Shown piece after piece: positions 40,435-48,928 of a stretch of 64,000 nt of DNA. Position numbers and translations under genes: made by a program. Origin of the DNA: Streptomyces venezuelae (GTDB lineage: Bacteria > Actinomycetota > Actinomycetes > Streptomycetales > Streptomycetaceae); NCBI RefSeq assembly GCF_008642335.1, contig NZ_CP029191.1:1302001-1366000 (forward strand), read 5' to 3'. How positions within the stretch are numbered: the first letter of the stretch is position 1; every line of letters begins with the position of its first letter. The notes beneath the pieces are model-generated. The model did not search any database, had not been told where the DNA came from, and saw only the letters and a program-made list of their open reading frames with translations.

Positions 40435-40818
40435 TCACGCCGCCTTGGGGGCGTTGACGTCCGACGGCAGCGCCTTCTGCGCAACCTCGACGAGCGCGGC
40501 GAACGCGTTCTCGTCGTTGACGGCCAGCTCCGCGAGGATCTTGCGGTCCACCTCGATGTTGGCGGCCTTCAGACCCTGGATGAAGCGGTTGTAGGTGATG
40601 CCGTTGGCGCGGGCAGCGGCGTTGATGCGCTGGATCCACAGCTGACGGAAGTCGCCCTTGCGCTTCTTGCGGTCGTTGTAGTTGTAGACCAGGGAGTGGG
40701 TGACCTGCTCCTTGGCCTTGCGGTACAGGCGCGAACGCTGGCCGCGGTAGCCGCTGGCCGCTTCGAGGATCGCCCGACGCTTCTTGTGGGCGTTGACTGC
40801 CCGCTTGACGCGTGCCAC
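40435..40818 (-). CDS. rplT: 50S ribosomal protein L20
   Basis: A 127-residue ribosomal protein with the L20 hallmark N-terminus [18 protein letters not shown] and core [19 protein letters not shown] followed by [17 protein letters not shown]. It binds 23S rRNA early in 50S assembly and, in several bacteria, represses its own operon by binding the mRNA. Third gene after infC and rpmI; 97 bases separate it from rpmI. Terminator immediately downstream. Confidence 0.98.
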   Translation of the reverse strand: MARVKRAVNAHKKRRAILEAASGYRGQRSRLYRKAKEQVTHSLVYNYNDRKKRKGDFRQLWIQRINAAARANGITYNRFIQGLKAANIEVDRKILAELAVNDENAFAALVEVAQKALPSDVNAPKAA

Positions 40819-40915
40819 TTGTTAACTCCTTGTAGCGGGGCCGTGGTTGGACTCACACGACCCGGTATCGATTGGGTCCCGGTCAGAGGTCAGGTGCCGT
40901 GTCCGGCACCCGAGC

Positions 40916-41110
40916 TCACTTGCCGAGAAGCTTCTTGATCTTCTTGGCGTCGCCCGGGGCCATCTCGGCGTTGCCGGTGAGGCGACGCGTCAGACGGGAC
41001 GACTTGTGCTCGAGCAGGTGGCGCTTGCCGGCGCGCTCACGGAGCACCTTGCCGGAGCCGGTGACCTTGAAGCGCTTGCTGGCACCGCTGTGCGACTTGT
41101 TCTTCGGCAT
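40916..41110 (-). CDS. rpmI: 50S ribosomal protein L35
   Basis: A 64-residue, very basic protein beginning [20 protein letters not shown], the standard L35 N-terminus, with [16 protein letters not shown] in the middle. Part of the 50S subunit. Middle gene of the infC-rpmI-rplT operon, 106 bases after infC. Full length. Confidence 0.98.
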   Translation of the reverse strand: MPKNKSHSGASKRFKVTGSGKVLRERAGKRHLLEHKSSRLTRRLTGNAEMAPGDAKKIKKLLGK

Positions 41111-41216
41111 AGCGCCGTTCTCTCCTCGTCAGTGGCACTCCGATGCCCGGTCGTGAAACCGGGCATCCGGGAGCCATATGTGTCAGTTGCAATCCCCTGG
41201 GCCTGCGCCCCGGGGA

Positions 41217-41879
41217 TCAGGCCTCGGCGGGAGCTTCGGCCGGGGCCTCGGCGGGAGCCTCGGAGGGCTCCTCCCCCTCGGCGGAGTTCTGCGAGCGGCC
41301 CGGGTTGGCCTTCGCGTCCGCCTTGCGGGCCGCCTGGGCCTCACGGGCCTCGGCCATCGCCTCGGTCTTCTTCTTGTGCGGACCGAGAACCATGATCATG
41401 TTTCGGCCGTCCTGCTTCGGGTTCGACTCGATGAACCCAAGGTCCTCGACGTCCGAAGCGAGGCGCTGCAGCAGTCGGAAGCCCAGCTCGGGGCGGGACT
41501 GCTCGCGACCACGGAACATGATCGTGATCTTGACCTTGTCGCCCTGCTTGAGGAACCGGACGACGTGACCCTTCTTGGTGTCATAGTCGTGCGGGTCGAT
41601 CTTCGGCCGGAGCTTCATCTCCTTGATGACCGTGTGCGCCTGGTTCTTGCGCGCTTCACGGGCCTTCATGGCCGACTCGTACTTGAACTTCCCGTAGTCC
41701 ATGAGCTTGCACACGGGCGGACGGGCGTTCGCCGCGACCTCAACCAGGTCGAGGTCGTACTCCTGCGCAAGCTCCAGGGCCTTGGCAAGCGGAACAATCC
41801 CGACCTGCTCGCCGCTGGGACCGACAAGTCGCACCTCGGGAACGCGAATCCGGTCGTTGATGCGGGGCTCGGCGCTGAT
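41217..41879 (-). CDS. infC: Translation initiation factor IF-3, apparent AUC start
   Basis: A 220-residue IF-3: N-terminal domain ([23 protein letters not shown]), linker, and C-terminal domain (KMKLRPK-like region, then [14 protein letters not shown] and MVLGPHKKK), plus an Ala/Glu/Pro-rich tail with repeated APAEAPAEA. No ATG, GTG or TTG lies in frame between the IF-3 domain and position 41996; the conserved part is preceded by GAGGAGG four bases before an ATC (41879-41877), making AUC the likely start (ISAEPRIN). Non-AUG starts in infC underlie IF-3 autoregulation elsewhere. The ATG at 41996 would add 39 non-conserved residues across a terminator hairpin and include a TTA codon. Confidence 0.92.
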   Translation of the reverse strand: MSAEPRINDRIRVPEVRLVGPSGEQVGIVPLAKALELAQEYDLDLVEVAANARPPVCKLMDYGKFKYESAMKAREARKNQAHTVIKEMKLRPKIDPHDYDTKKGHVVRFLKQGDKVKITIMFRGREQSRPELGFRLLQRLASDVEDLGFIESNPKQDGRNMIMVLGPHKKKTEAMAEAREAQAARKADAKANPGRSQNSAEGEEPSEAPAEAPAEAPAEA

Positions 41880-42173
41880 GGATCCTCCTCGGTAGCACCA
41901 CGCGACCGTCTGGCGGACAGCCGCGTTACGTCTGTTAACTGGACCAACCGCGCGGAGCCATAAAAAATGCCCCGACCGATCACTGAGGGGCTCCATGTAC
42001 TACCGGAGCACCTCCGCGGTGATCGCGGGGCGCACATCGGGCGACCCGAAGCCTCGGGGACTTCGGCCGCCTGACCGGTGACCCGCCGCTCCGGGGAGCG
42101 GTCAGGTGGGAGAACGGAGCCTCCACTTGTGGGCCGGATCCTTGCGCTGACACGCGGGTATCCAGCCGGTCGT
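41880..42173 (-). ncRNA. Long structured 5' leader of the infC operon
   Basis: From the predicted start near 42173 to the AUC codon the leader is about 294 nucleotides and contains no convincing gene. It includes several GC-rich stem-loops (for example around 42070-42120) and ends with the terminator-like hairpin. Leaders of infC-rpmI-rplT operate as L20- or IF-3-responsive controls in other bacteria. Confidence 0.55.
41962..41994 (-). terminator. Attenuator-like hairpin in the infC leader
   Basis: On the minus strand GCCCC (41991-41987) pairs with GGGGC (41973-41969), followed by A and TTTTTT (41967-41962). An alternative pairing, GGAGCC (41994-41989) with GGCTCC (41959-41954), shares bases with the first stem, so the two folds exclude one another, as terminator and antiterminator do. 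Confidence 0.6.
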
Positions 42174-42179
42174 TACACA

Positions 42180-42209
42180 AGGTTAGCAGCTCCCCGGGGG
42201 TGGGGCGAA
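42180..42209 (-). promoter_or_regulatory. Putative infC operon promoter
   Basis: On the minus strand TTCGCC (42209-42204), 18 bases, TAACCT (42185-42180). The divergent DUF1844 gene starts 62 bases beyond. Moderate match to vegetative consensus. Confidence 0.5.
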
Positions 42210-42270
42210 CCACTGTGCGCAACCGCTCCCGCGGCTCGGGCGCTCCGTGGCTCGGCATATCGTGTGGGAC

Positions 42271-42654
42271 ATGAGCGACGCGACCCCCACCCCCGAGTCC
42301 GCGGCCCCCGGGCCCGACTCCCCCGACTTCGACACCCTGACCCGTGACATCGCGGACGTCCCCGCGGTCGAGGTGATCACCACGGTGGCGGTCCACCTGA
42401 TGAGCGCCGCCGCGGTGAACCTCGGTCTCGCCGAGGGCGGCGAGGGCCACAAGGACCTGGACGAGGCCCGCAAGCTGATCCACTCGCTGGCCGGTCTGCT
42501 CGACGCGAGCGCCACCGAGGTCAGCTCGTTCCACGCGGCTCCGCTGCGCGACGGCCTGAAGTCGCTGCAGCTGGCGTTCCGCGAGGCGTCGGTGGTGCCG
42601 GACGAGCCCGGTCAGGGCCCCGGCGAGAAGTACACGGGCCCGGTCTTCGGCTGA
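42271..42654 (+). CDS. DUF1844 domain protein
   Basis: A 127-residue protein: acidic, proline-rich first 35 residues, then the DUF1844 helical domain (VEVITTVAVHLMSAAAVNLGLAEGG, DLDEARKLIHSLAGLLD). The family is widespread in bacteria and is often found near infC in actinobacteria; function unknown. CATATC at 42257-42262 near the ATG may be a -10 with a short leader. Divergent from the infC operon and convergent with the SseB-like gene. Confidence 0.88.
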   Translation: MSDATPTPESAAPGPDSPDFDTLTRDIADVPAVEVITTVAVHLMSAAAVNLGLAEGGEGHKDLDEARKLIHSLAGLLDASATEVSSFHAAPLRDGLKSLQLAFREASVVPDEPGQGPGEKYTGPVFG

Positions 42655-42673
42655 GCCCGGCGCTTCACACCGT

Positions 42674-43423
42674 TCACTTGCGTACGTAGAGGGGCTCGCC
42701 CGGTGGCGTCGCCTCGGCCGGCAGGAGTGCCAGGTCGAGGCCGCGCACCAGGCGGGCCCTCAGTGTTTCGTCGGCGGCGATCCGCCGGGCCACGCGCTGG
42801 GCTGCCTCGGCCTGGTCGGCGGCGGGGTCGAGGACGAGGGCGAGGGTGCCGTCCGCGCTGCCGGGGCCGAGGTGGGCACGGAGCACGGCGGGCTCGGCGG
42901 CGACGGCGGCACGGACCGCTTCGGTGACGGCGGGGTCGGCGAGCGGGTCGGCGCTGGCGCGGCCCTCGGCGAGGGCGAGCAGCGCGGAGCGTCCCAGTTC
43001 GTAGGGGACGGGGCCCGCGAGGTCGAGGACGATGGTGTCGGCCTGCTCGTGGGCGGCGGCCTGGAGCGCCTGGTGGAGCGGTACGGCGACGGGGCGGGCG
43101 GCCGGGTCCCAGAGCGCGAGGGCCTCGATGGAGGTGAACGCGGGCAGCGCCTTGCGGTCGCCGGCCTTGAGGGTGGGGACGGCCATGTCGCTGGTCTTCT
43201 CGCGGCGCAGCCCGTTCTCGTCCTCCTCGACCTCGCCGAGCACGGCGACGACCGGCACGAGGAGCCTGGCTCCGACAAGAGCCTCAAGGACGGGCCCGTG
43301 GGCCGTGCGGTCCGCGGCCCACCCGGCGAGCGCGGCGGCCAGCCGGGGATCGGCGGTCCCGTCGTCGTCGGAGAAGCCGGGGTCGGGAATGTTCTTGTTC
43401 GCCGTGTTCGCCATGTTCACCAC
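42674..43423 (-). CDS. SseB family protein
   Basis: A 249-residue protein with the SseB-like domain in its N-terminal half (LLVPVVAVLGEVEEDENGLRR, MAVPTLKAGDRKALPAFTSIEAL). In enterobacteria the name reflects sulphurtransferase-linked or rhodanese-like genes, but actinobacterial members have no defined role and often occur with type VII secretion genes, as here beside a mycosin. Three starts are possible: GTG 43423 (used, AGGG eight bases upstream), GTG 43420 and ATG 43414. No membrane segment. Confidence 0.82.
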   Translation of the reverse strand: MVNMANTANKNIPDPGFSDDDGTADPRLAAALAGWAADRTAHGPVLEALVGARLLVPVVAVLGEVEEDENGLRREKTSDMAVPTLKAGDRKALPAFTSIEALALWDPAARPVAVPLHQALQAAAHEQADTIVLDLAGPVPYELGRSALLALAEGRASADPLADPAVTEAVRAAVAAEPAVLRAHLGPGSADGTLALVLDPAADQAEAAQRVARRIAADETLRARLVRGLDLALLPAEATPPGEPLYVRK

Positions 43424-43457
43424 GGTGTCGACCCTACAGAGTGACCGTGCGGCCGGA

Positions 43458-44663
43458 TCAGGCGCGTCGGGAGGTCCTCGGCCTGGTGCGCCAGAGGTGG
43501 ACCGCCAGGGCCAGGAGGCCGATGCCGAGGGCGCCGGCCACGGGGCCCACCCAGCCCGCGGGACCGTCGTCGGACGCTGTCGCGTCCGGGCCGCTGCCGA
43601 AGTACTTCGTGCCGTACGTCGCCGTGCGCTGCCCCTGCGGCTCGGTCCGCGCGGCGCGGTCCAGCGCGGCCGCCGGGTCGATCAGGCCGAAGCCCCGGGA
43701 GTCGTCGCGGCCGCCGGAGGGTGCGTCGCGGGCCGTGTCCTCCAGCACCTCCTTGATCTGTGCGGGCTTCAGGCCGGGATGCGCGGCGCGGATCAGGGCG
43801 ACGGCGCCCGATACGAACGCGGAGGCGGCGCTGGTGCCCCAGCCCTCGTAGTACTTGCGGTCGGGGTCGGCGATGACGATGTCGTCGCCGGGGGCCGCGA
43901 CGGTGGCGTACCAGCGGCGGGTGGAGAAGGAGGCGCGGGCGCCGTTCTCGTCGACGGCCGTCGCGGCGATGACGCCGGGGTAGGCGGCGGGGTACGAGAT
44001 GTGGTCGCCGCGCTCGCCGCCGTTGCCCGCGGAGGCGACGACGGCGACGCCCTTCTTCAGGGCGTACTGGACGGCGGCGTCCTCGGCCGGTTCGGGGTGG
44101 GCGGACTTGGAGTCGTCGCCGAGGGAGAGGTTGATGACGTCGGCGCCGTGGTCCGCGGCCCACCGGATGCCTTCGGCGAGGGCGTTGCCGCGCGTGTTGC
44201 GGGCCTTCTTGCGGGCGGGGTCGCCGTCTTCGAGGATCACGCGGATCGGCAGGATCTTGGCCTCGGGCGCGACGCCGAGCACGCCGTCCGCGCGGCCCTC
44301 CCCGTGTCCGTGGCCCGCGATGATGCCCGCCATGGCGGTGCCGTGCCTGGCCCAGGGCCGGTCGCCGCGACCCGCACCAAAGCCCACCATGTCGGTGCCT
44401 TCGAGGACGTTGCCCTCGAGGTCGGGGTGCTCGTCGTCTATGCCGGTGTCCAGGACGGCGACGGTGATGCCCTGGCCCTTCGTGGTCTGCCAGGCCCGGC
44501 CGGTGTGCAGGGCGTCGAGGGCCCACTGCTGGGCGCGGATGCCGTCGTCGGCGTGGGCGGTCGTGGCGGTGACGGGGACGAGTGCCGTGGCGGCGGCGAG
44601 GGCGGCCGCGACGAGGGGGCGGCGCACCCTCCGCACACGCTCTCCTTCCGCGGAGCCCCTCAT
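43458..44663 (-). CDS. mycP: Type VII secretion-associated serine protease (mycosin)
   Basis: A 401-residue membrane-anchored subtilisin (S8). Signal peptide at about residues 15-38; catalytic triad Asp72 (VLDTGID), His107 (RHGTAMAG), Ser278 (GTSAAS); C-terminal helix at about 370-392 followed by a basic RTRPRTSRRA tail, giving the mycosin topology. Mycosins process or stabilise ESX substrates/core complexes. No eccB-E or WXG100 genes are in the window, so this copy is detached from an ESX locus. Its ATG overlaps the stop of the proline-rich partner (ATGA), showing co-translation. Confidence 0.88.
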   Translation of the reverse strand: MRGSAEGERVRRVRRPLVAAALAAATALVPVTATTAHADDGIRAQQWALDALHTGRAWQTTKGQGITVAVLDTGIDDEHPDLEGNVLEGTDMVGFGAGRGDRPWARHGTAMAGIIAGHGHGEGRADGVLGVAPEAKILPIRVILEDGDPARKKARNTRGNALAEGIRWAADHGADVINLSLGDDSKSAHPEPAEDAAVQYALKKGVAVVASAGNGGERGDHISYPAAYPGVIAATAVDENGARASFSTRRWYATVAAPGDDIVIADPDRKYYEGWGTSAASAFVSGAVALIRAAHPGLKPAQIKEVLEDTARDAPSGGRDDSRGFGLIDPAAALDRAARTEPQGQRTATYGTKYFGSGPDATASDDGPAGWVGPVAGALGIGLLALAVHLWRTRPRTSRRA

Positions 44664-46426
44664 GACGACTTCTCCGCGGCCGCGATGGTCTTGCGCAGGC
44701 CCCGCTCGACGCGGTCGGCGATGCCCTTCGCCTCGTGGCCGAGGCCGGACTGGGCGGGCGCGGACGTGGTGTTGCTCCCCATCGCCTCGGTGGCGGGTTC
44801 GGGGTCCGTGACGGCGCGGCCGTCGGCGAATCCGGAGACGGCGTACGCGACGACCGGCGCGTCCGGCAGCACGGACATGGTCCAGGACGCGCGCTGCGCG
44901 TCGCCGAAGCCTTCGGCGGCCGTGCCCTTGGCGGCGTACGCGCGGGGCATGAGGTCGGGGCGCCGGTCGAGGCCCTCCTCCGTGAAACGGTTCCGCAGCG
45001 TCTGCATGGCGTCGGCGTCCGCCTTCGTGAACAGCAGGCCGACGGTGGTGACGTGGCTGCGGGTCGCGTCCGCGTAGGTGGCGCGGAGCAGGCGCAGGCA
45101 GCCGACCGGTGCGAGCACCTTGCTCAGGAGCGGGTCGAAGGCGTCCGTGCAGCCGCTGTCCGGGGCGACGGCGATACGGGTCCAGGAGCGGTCGGCGCCG
45201 CCCGGGCCCGCGCCCTCGCCCTTCAGCTCGGGCGGGAAGAGCCGGTCGACGGGGACGCTGTGCCAGAGGGCGCCGGTGACGGTGTACGCACTGCGTGTGG
45301 TGCCGCCCGCCACGGACTCACCGGTCAGCCAACTCCCCGTAGCCGCACCGCCGATGAGCCCGAGCCCGAGCACGACGCAGACCACGGCGGCGGCCGCGCG
45401 GGGGCGGGCCCAGGTGCCGATGGGGCGCAGCCGGGTGGTGGTGTCGTCGTACACGGCGGGCCGCGCGAACGCCACGAAGGGCCGCCCGGCGCCGGGCCCC
45501 GGCGACAGGTCGACGGCTCCGACGGCCCGCCGCGCGGCGACGGCCCGGGGGTCATGCGACTCGTCCGGAACGGGCCGTAGCCGGGTGGTCGTCTCCTCGC
45601 GCGAGACGGGCGGCGCGTCGCCGGTACGTGAGGTGCCGGTGGCGGGTCGCGTGCCCTTCGGCGCCACGGAACCGGTCGGCGACGCGTCGGGCGCGGAGCG
45701 CGGCCGGACGGCGGGAACGGTGTCGGGCCGCCCGGGAAGGACCGGCCCGGGGTCCTCGGCCGGGGCCGACACGTGGGACCGGTGGGCCTGTTGGCCTTCC
45801 GTCACCGCAGGCGGCGCGGCCGCCTGAGCCACGGGGGGCTCGGTCCGCTGCGGCGGGGCACCATCGGCACGCGTGCGTGACGTGGTCGTGCGGAGCGGAG
45901 TGGCCGGTACCGGGGGGACGTCCGGGCGCGGGGGCGCGGGGAGCGCGGCTCCCTCACGGAGCAGGGACACACGCTCGGCCGGAGCCGAAACGTCATCACC
46001 CGCCAGGCCCGCGCCGTCCTCCCCGTCCACCGGCGCCGCACCGCTCACGCCGCCCTTTCCGGCCGCGGGGGTGCGCGGCGGGGCATCGGGCAGGCGGGCC
46101 GAGGACGGTGGGGGCGGGAGGGGGGACGTCGCACCTGACGCCTCGCGTTCCGCGCGGGCCTTTTCGAAGGGGGCCAGCAGGTCGTGGATGCGCGCCGCGC
46201 GGGTGGGCTCCGACTCGGCGCGGGAGGGTGCGAGCACCCAGTCCTCGTCCACGGGCGGGCGCACGTCGGGAAAGCGTGCGGACGCCACGGGCGGCGGCTC
46301 GACCGCTCCGTCGGACTGGTCCGCGACGGAAGCCGGCGGGGTCGAAGGGCGGGGTGGCGGGGCCGACGGGCGAGGTGGGGCGGTGGGGCGTGGGGGGACC
46401 GGGGTGCCTGGCGCCTCCGTGCTCAT
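44660..46426 (-). CDS. Proline-rich single-pass membrane protein, mycosin partner
   Basis: A 588-residue protein of unrecognised family. Residues 1-370 are a long disordered, cytosolic Pro/Ala/Ser/Arg-rich region; one hydrophobic helix (AAAVVCVVLGLGLIGGAAT) follows; the last ~200 residues form an extracellular globular domain containing two cysteines (PDSGCTD, PVGCLRLL) and ending in a helix. Two copies of TTTRLRP occur, in EETTTRLRPVPD and DDTTTRLRPIGT, each preceded by acidic residues; they look like phospho-threonine/FHA-type sites. It is translationally coupled to mycP downstream, suggesting a joint surface role. Start ATG 46426. Confidence 0.78.
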   Translation of the reverse strand: MSTEAPGTPVPPRPTAPPRPSAPPPRPSTPPASVADQSDGAVEPPPVASARFPDVRPPVDEDWVLAPSRAESEPTRAARIHDLLAPFEKARAEREASGATSPLPPPPSSARLPDAPPRTPAAGKGGVSGAAPVDGEDGAGLAGDDVSAPAERVSLLREGAALPAPPRPDVPPVPATPLRTTTSRTRADGAPPQRTEPPVAQAAAPPAVTEGQQAHRSHVSAPAEDPGPVLPGRPDTVPAVRPRSAPDASPTGSVAPKGTRPATGTSRTGDAPPVSREETTTRLRPVPDESHDPRAVAARRAVGAVDLSPGPGAGRPFVAFARPAVYDDTTTRLRPIGTWARPRAAAAVVCVVLGLGLIGGAATGSWLTGESVAGGTTRSAYTVTGALWHSVPVDRLFPPELKGEGAGPGGADRSWTRIAVAPDSGCTDAFDPLLSKVLAPVGCLRLLRATYADATRSHVTTVGLLFTKADADAMQTLRNRFTEEGLDRRPDLMPRAYAAKGTAAEGFGDAQRASWTMSVLPDAPVVAYAVSGFADGRAVTDPEPATEAMGSNTTSAPAQSGLGHEAKGIADRVERGLRKTIAAAEKSS

Positions 46427-46620
46427 GCTCCCCCGTTTCCTCGCGCTCGGCCGGCCGGAGCGCTCGGCGGGCGAGGCTCCGTGCGCACCGCTCGGCCAGG
46501 CTCCGTGCGCGTCACTCTACGGGCAGACACAGGCCGTACGGGAACTCGGTCCGCACCCCCGGGCGATCTGCCCGGATCATCCCCCTACCCTCGGGTAATC
46601 GCGTCTGGCAGGCTTCGCCC
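46427..46620. other. Divergent promoter region, no gene
   Basis: This 194-base gap between the proline-rich membrane protein and the PLP enzyme contains a 13-base direct repeat AGGCTCCGTGCGC (46474-46486, 46498-46510, 24 bases apart) and a possible TAGAGT -10 on the minus strand (46519-46514). No open frame with coding character. Confidence 0.5.
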
Positions 46621-47835
46621 ATGACTGCCCGTGCCGCAGACCGTGCCACCGACCGGGCCCGTTACGACCGGGCCACCGCACACCTCGACGCCCCCGTCGC
46701 CGTCGTCGATCTGGACGCCTTCGACGCCAATGCCGACGATCTCGTGCGGCGGGCCGGGGGCAAGCCGATCCGGGTCGCCAGCAAGTCCGTGCGCTGCCGC
46801 GCCCTGCTCGAACGGGTCCTCGCCCGCGACGGTTTCGCCGGGATCATGTCGTTCACGCTCAGAGAGTCCCTGTGGCTGGCCCGCTCCGGCTTCGACGACG
46901 TGCTGCTCGCCTACCCCTCGGCCGACCGCGCCGGTTTCGCGGAGCTGGCCGGCGACCCCAAGCTCGCCGCCTCGGTGACCGTCATGGTCGACGATCCGGC
47001 GCAGCTGCGGTTGATCGACGACGCCAGGGATGGCGGGAGCGAGGAAGTGCGGGTCTGTCTGGAACTGGACACCTCCTTCAAGGCGCTGGGCGGCAAGGTG
47101 CGGATCGGCGCGCTCCGCTCACCGCTGCACTCGCCCGCGCAGGTCGCCGCGCTGGCCCGCGCCATCGAGCGGCGGCCCGGCTTCCGGCTGGTGGGCGTCA
47201 TGGCGTACGAGGGACATGTCGCGGGCGTGGGCGACGCGGTCGAAGGGCATCCGGCGCGCTCGCGGGCGGTCCGTCTCATGCAGACCGCGGCCCGCAAGGA
47301 GCTCGCCGCGCGCCGCGCGGAGACGATCGCCGCGGTGCGGGCGGTCGCGCCGGACCTGGAGTTCGTGAACGGCGGCGGCACCGGCAGCGTGCAGCACACC
47401 GCAGCCGAGCGGGCCGTGACGGAAATCGCCGCCGGATCGGGGCTTTTCGTGCCGCGGCTCTTCGACAACTACACGTCGTTCAGCGGGCGTCCGGCCGCGC
47501 TGTTCGCGCAGCCCGTGGTGCGGCGGCCAGGACCGGGAACCGTGACGGTGCTCGGCGGCGGCTATCCGGCGTCGGGCGTCGCGGGCACGGACCGCTCGCC
47601 GGAGCCGTACCTCCCCGAGGGGCTGCGGTACGACGCGCAGGAGGGCGCGGGTGAGGTGCAGACGCCGCTGCACGGGCCGCCCGCGGACGACCTGCGGATC
47701 GGCGACAAGGTGTGGTTCCGGCACGCCAAGGCCGGGGAGTTGTGCGAGCGGTTCGAGACGCTGCACCTGGTCGAGGGCGACCGGGTGACGGGGAGCGTGC
47801 CGACGTACCGCGGCGAGGGCCACACCTTTCTCTGA
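46621..47835 (+). CDS. Alanine-racemase-fold PLP enzyme (amino acid deaminase/aldolase)
   Basis: A 404-residue fold-type III PLP protein. The Schiff-base lysine is Lys55 in IRVASKSVRCRALLE; the barrel continues with VMVDDPAQLRLIDDA and VCLELDTSFKALGGKVRIG, and the C-terminal beta domain (D-serine dehydratase-like) ends the protein. This architecture is that of D-threonine aldolases and related amino-acid deaminases. The substrate is not determined; it is not a canonical Alr because the C-terminal Tyr pattern differs. Starts at ATG 46621; a long open frame upstream is a shadow of the opposite strand gene. Confidence 0.87.
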   Translation: MTARAADRATDRARYDRATAHLDAPVAVVDLDAFDANADDLVRRAGGKPIRVASKSVRCRALLERVLARDGFAGIMSFTLRESLWLARSGFDDVLLAYPSADRAGFAELAGDPKLAASVTVMVDDPAQLRLIDDARDGGSEEVRVCLELDTSFKALGGKVRIGALRSPLHSPAQVAALARAIERRPGFRLVGVMAYEGHVAGVGDAVEGHPARSRAVRLMQTAARKELAARRAETIAAVRAVAPDLEFVNGGGTGSVQHTAAERAVTEIAAGSGLFVPRLFDNYTSFSGRPAALFAQPVVRRPGPGTVTVLGGGYPASGVAGTDRSPEPYLPEGLRYDAQEGAGEVQTPLHGPPADDLRIGDKVWFRHAKAGELCERFETLHLVEGDRVTGSVPTYRGEGHTFL

Positions 47836-47867
47836 GCGCCCCGGCCCCGGCCCCGGCCCCGTACGCG

Positions 47868-48830
47868 CTACGGCGTCGGCTCCACGTCGTTGCCCACGCC
47901 GCCGCCCGTCGCGCTGTCGTCGACCGAGCGGATCCCGTCGGTGATCTCGTCGAAGACGGAGACGGGCGGCGCGCCGTCGCCCGCGCCGACGCTGAAGCGG
48001 ACCATGATCATCGACTCGGAGCCGACGCTCGACGCGAAGGACAGCGACTGGACGTATCCGCCGTCGCCCTTCGCCGTGTGGACGCGCCAGCGCACGAAGT
48101 ATCCGGTGCGGCCCGCGACCGCGACCTGGCCTTCCTTGACCTTTTCGTGGCGGGTGATGCCGCCGTAGGGCTGTTGGTCCAGCTTGTCCTTGTCGTAGGC
48201 GGCGTCCGCCGCGTCCTTGATGTCGCCGAGGGCGAGGGCCTTGGGGTCCGTCTCGTCCTTGCCCGTGACGGTGGTGGACGTGACGGTGCCCTCGCGGCAG
48301 AGGCCGGAGTCGCCGGGGCAGTCGACGATGTCCGGCGTCTGGATGGTCGCGCCGCTGCCGAAGGAGTCGTCGTCCTTCTCCCAGCCGTCGGGCACGGGGA
48401 GCGTGATGCCGTTGAGGTCGTCGACGAGGGTGTCCGGGTCGGGGTCGGCCGTCGGCGACTTCGACTCCTCGTCCTTCGAGGCGACCGGCGTCGGGCCGTC
48501 CTTCGCGGACGTGCTCGGCGCCGGTGTGCCGCCCTGCGGGTCGTCGTCGCCCCCGGTGAGGGTGATGGCGCCCGCGACGATCGCTCCGACGAGGACGACC
48601 CCGGCGACGCCCAGCGCGACGACCTTCGCCCGGCCTCCTCCGCCGCCGCCCGACGCCACCGGCATGACCGACGTCGTGGCCTGCGGCGGCCCGAACCCCT
48701 GCTGTGCGGGGGCGGCTTGGGCGTACTCGGGAGTGCGCCGGTGCTCGGTCCAGGCGGAACCGTCCCACCAGCGCTCGACGGACGGCTGGTGCGGGTCCGG
48801 GTACCAGCCGGGCGGGGTCGACATGCTCAT
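47868..48830 (-). CDS. DUF2510 domain membrane protein
   Basis: A 320-residue protein with an N-terminal DUF2510 module (PPGWYPDPHQPSVERWWDGSAWTEH), a short Gly linker, one transmembrane helix at about residues 70-92 and an extracellular domain of about 200 residues rich in Asp/Lys/Thr with two cysteines (VDCPGDSGLC). DUF2510 occurs in many actinobacterial membrane proteins and its role is not known. Start is ATG 48830; the ATG at 48824 has better spacing to a CGGGA-like site. Ends 32 bases after the PLP enzyme stop (convergent). Confidence 0.85.
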   Translation of the reverse strand: MSMSTPPGWYPDPHQPSVERWWDGSAWTEHRRTPEYAQAAPAQQGFGPPQATTSVMPVASGGGGGGRAKVVALGVAGVVLVGAIVAGAITLTGGDDDPQGGTPAPSTSAKDGPTPVASKDEESKSPTADPDPDTLVDDLNGITLPVPDGWEKDDDSFGSGATIQTPDIVDCPGDSGLCREGTVTSTTVTGKDETDPKALALGDIKDAADAAYDKDKLDQQPYGGITRHEKVKEGQVAVAGRTGYFVRWRVHTAKGDGGYVQSLSFASSVGSESMIMVRFSVGAGDGAPPVSVFDEITDGIRSVDDSATGGGVGNDVEPTP

Positions 48831-48898
48831 CCCGGCACTCTAAGCGCTTCGCCGAGGGGCAGGTGAAAGCAGGCCCCGGTGCCACCTGCGGGCCGGGG

Positions 48899-48928
48899 GT
48901 GGCTGGTCGCGCAGTTCCCCGCGCCCCT
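48899..48928 (-). repeat. Dispersed Streptomyces repeat, copy B
   Basis: The minus strand reads AGGGGCGCGGGGAACTGCGC then GACCAGCCAC, matching copy A (40291-40320) with one substitution. Its first bases overlap the TAG stop of the HAD gene, so the element begins at the end of that coding region. Confidence 0.7.

Noticed and set aside
41217..41996. infC start at ATG 41996
   Set aside because: It adds 39 residues without IF-3 similarity, crosses a terminator-like hairpin and includes a TTA codon, whereas the ATC at 41879 has an excellent Shine-Dalgarno.
45628..46620. 331-residue plus-strand frame before the PLP enzyme
   Set aside because: It is antisense to the proline-rich membrane protein, Arg/Pro-rich, and the true PLP enzyme begins at 46621.
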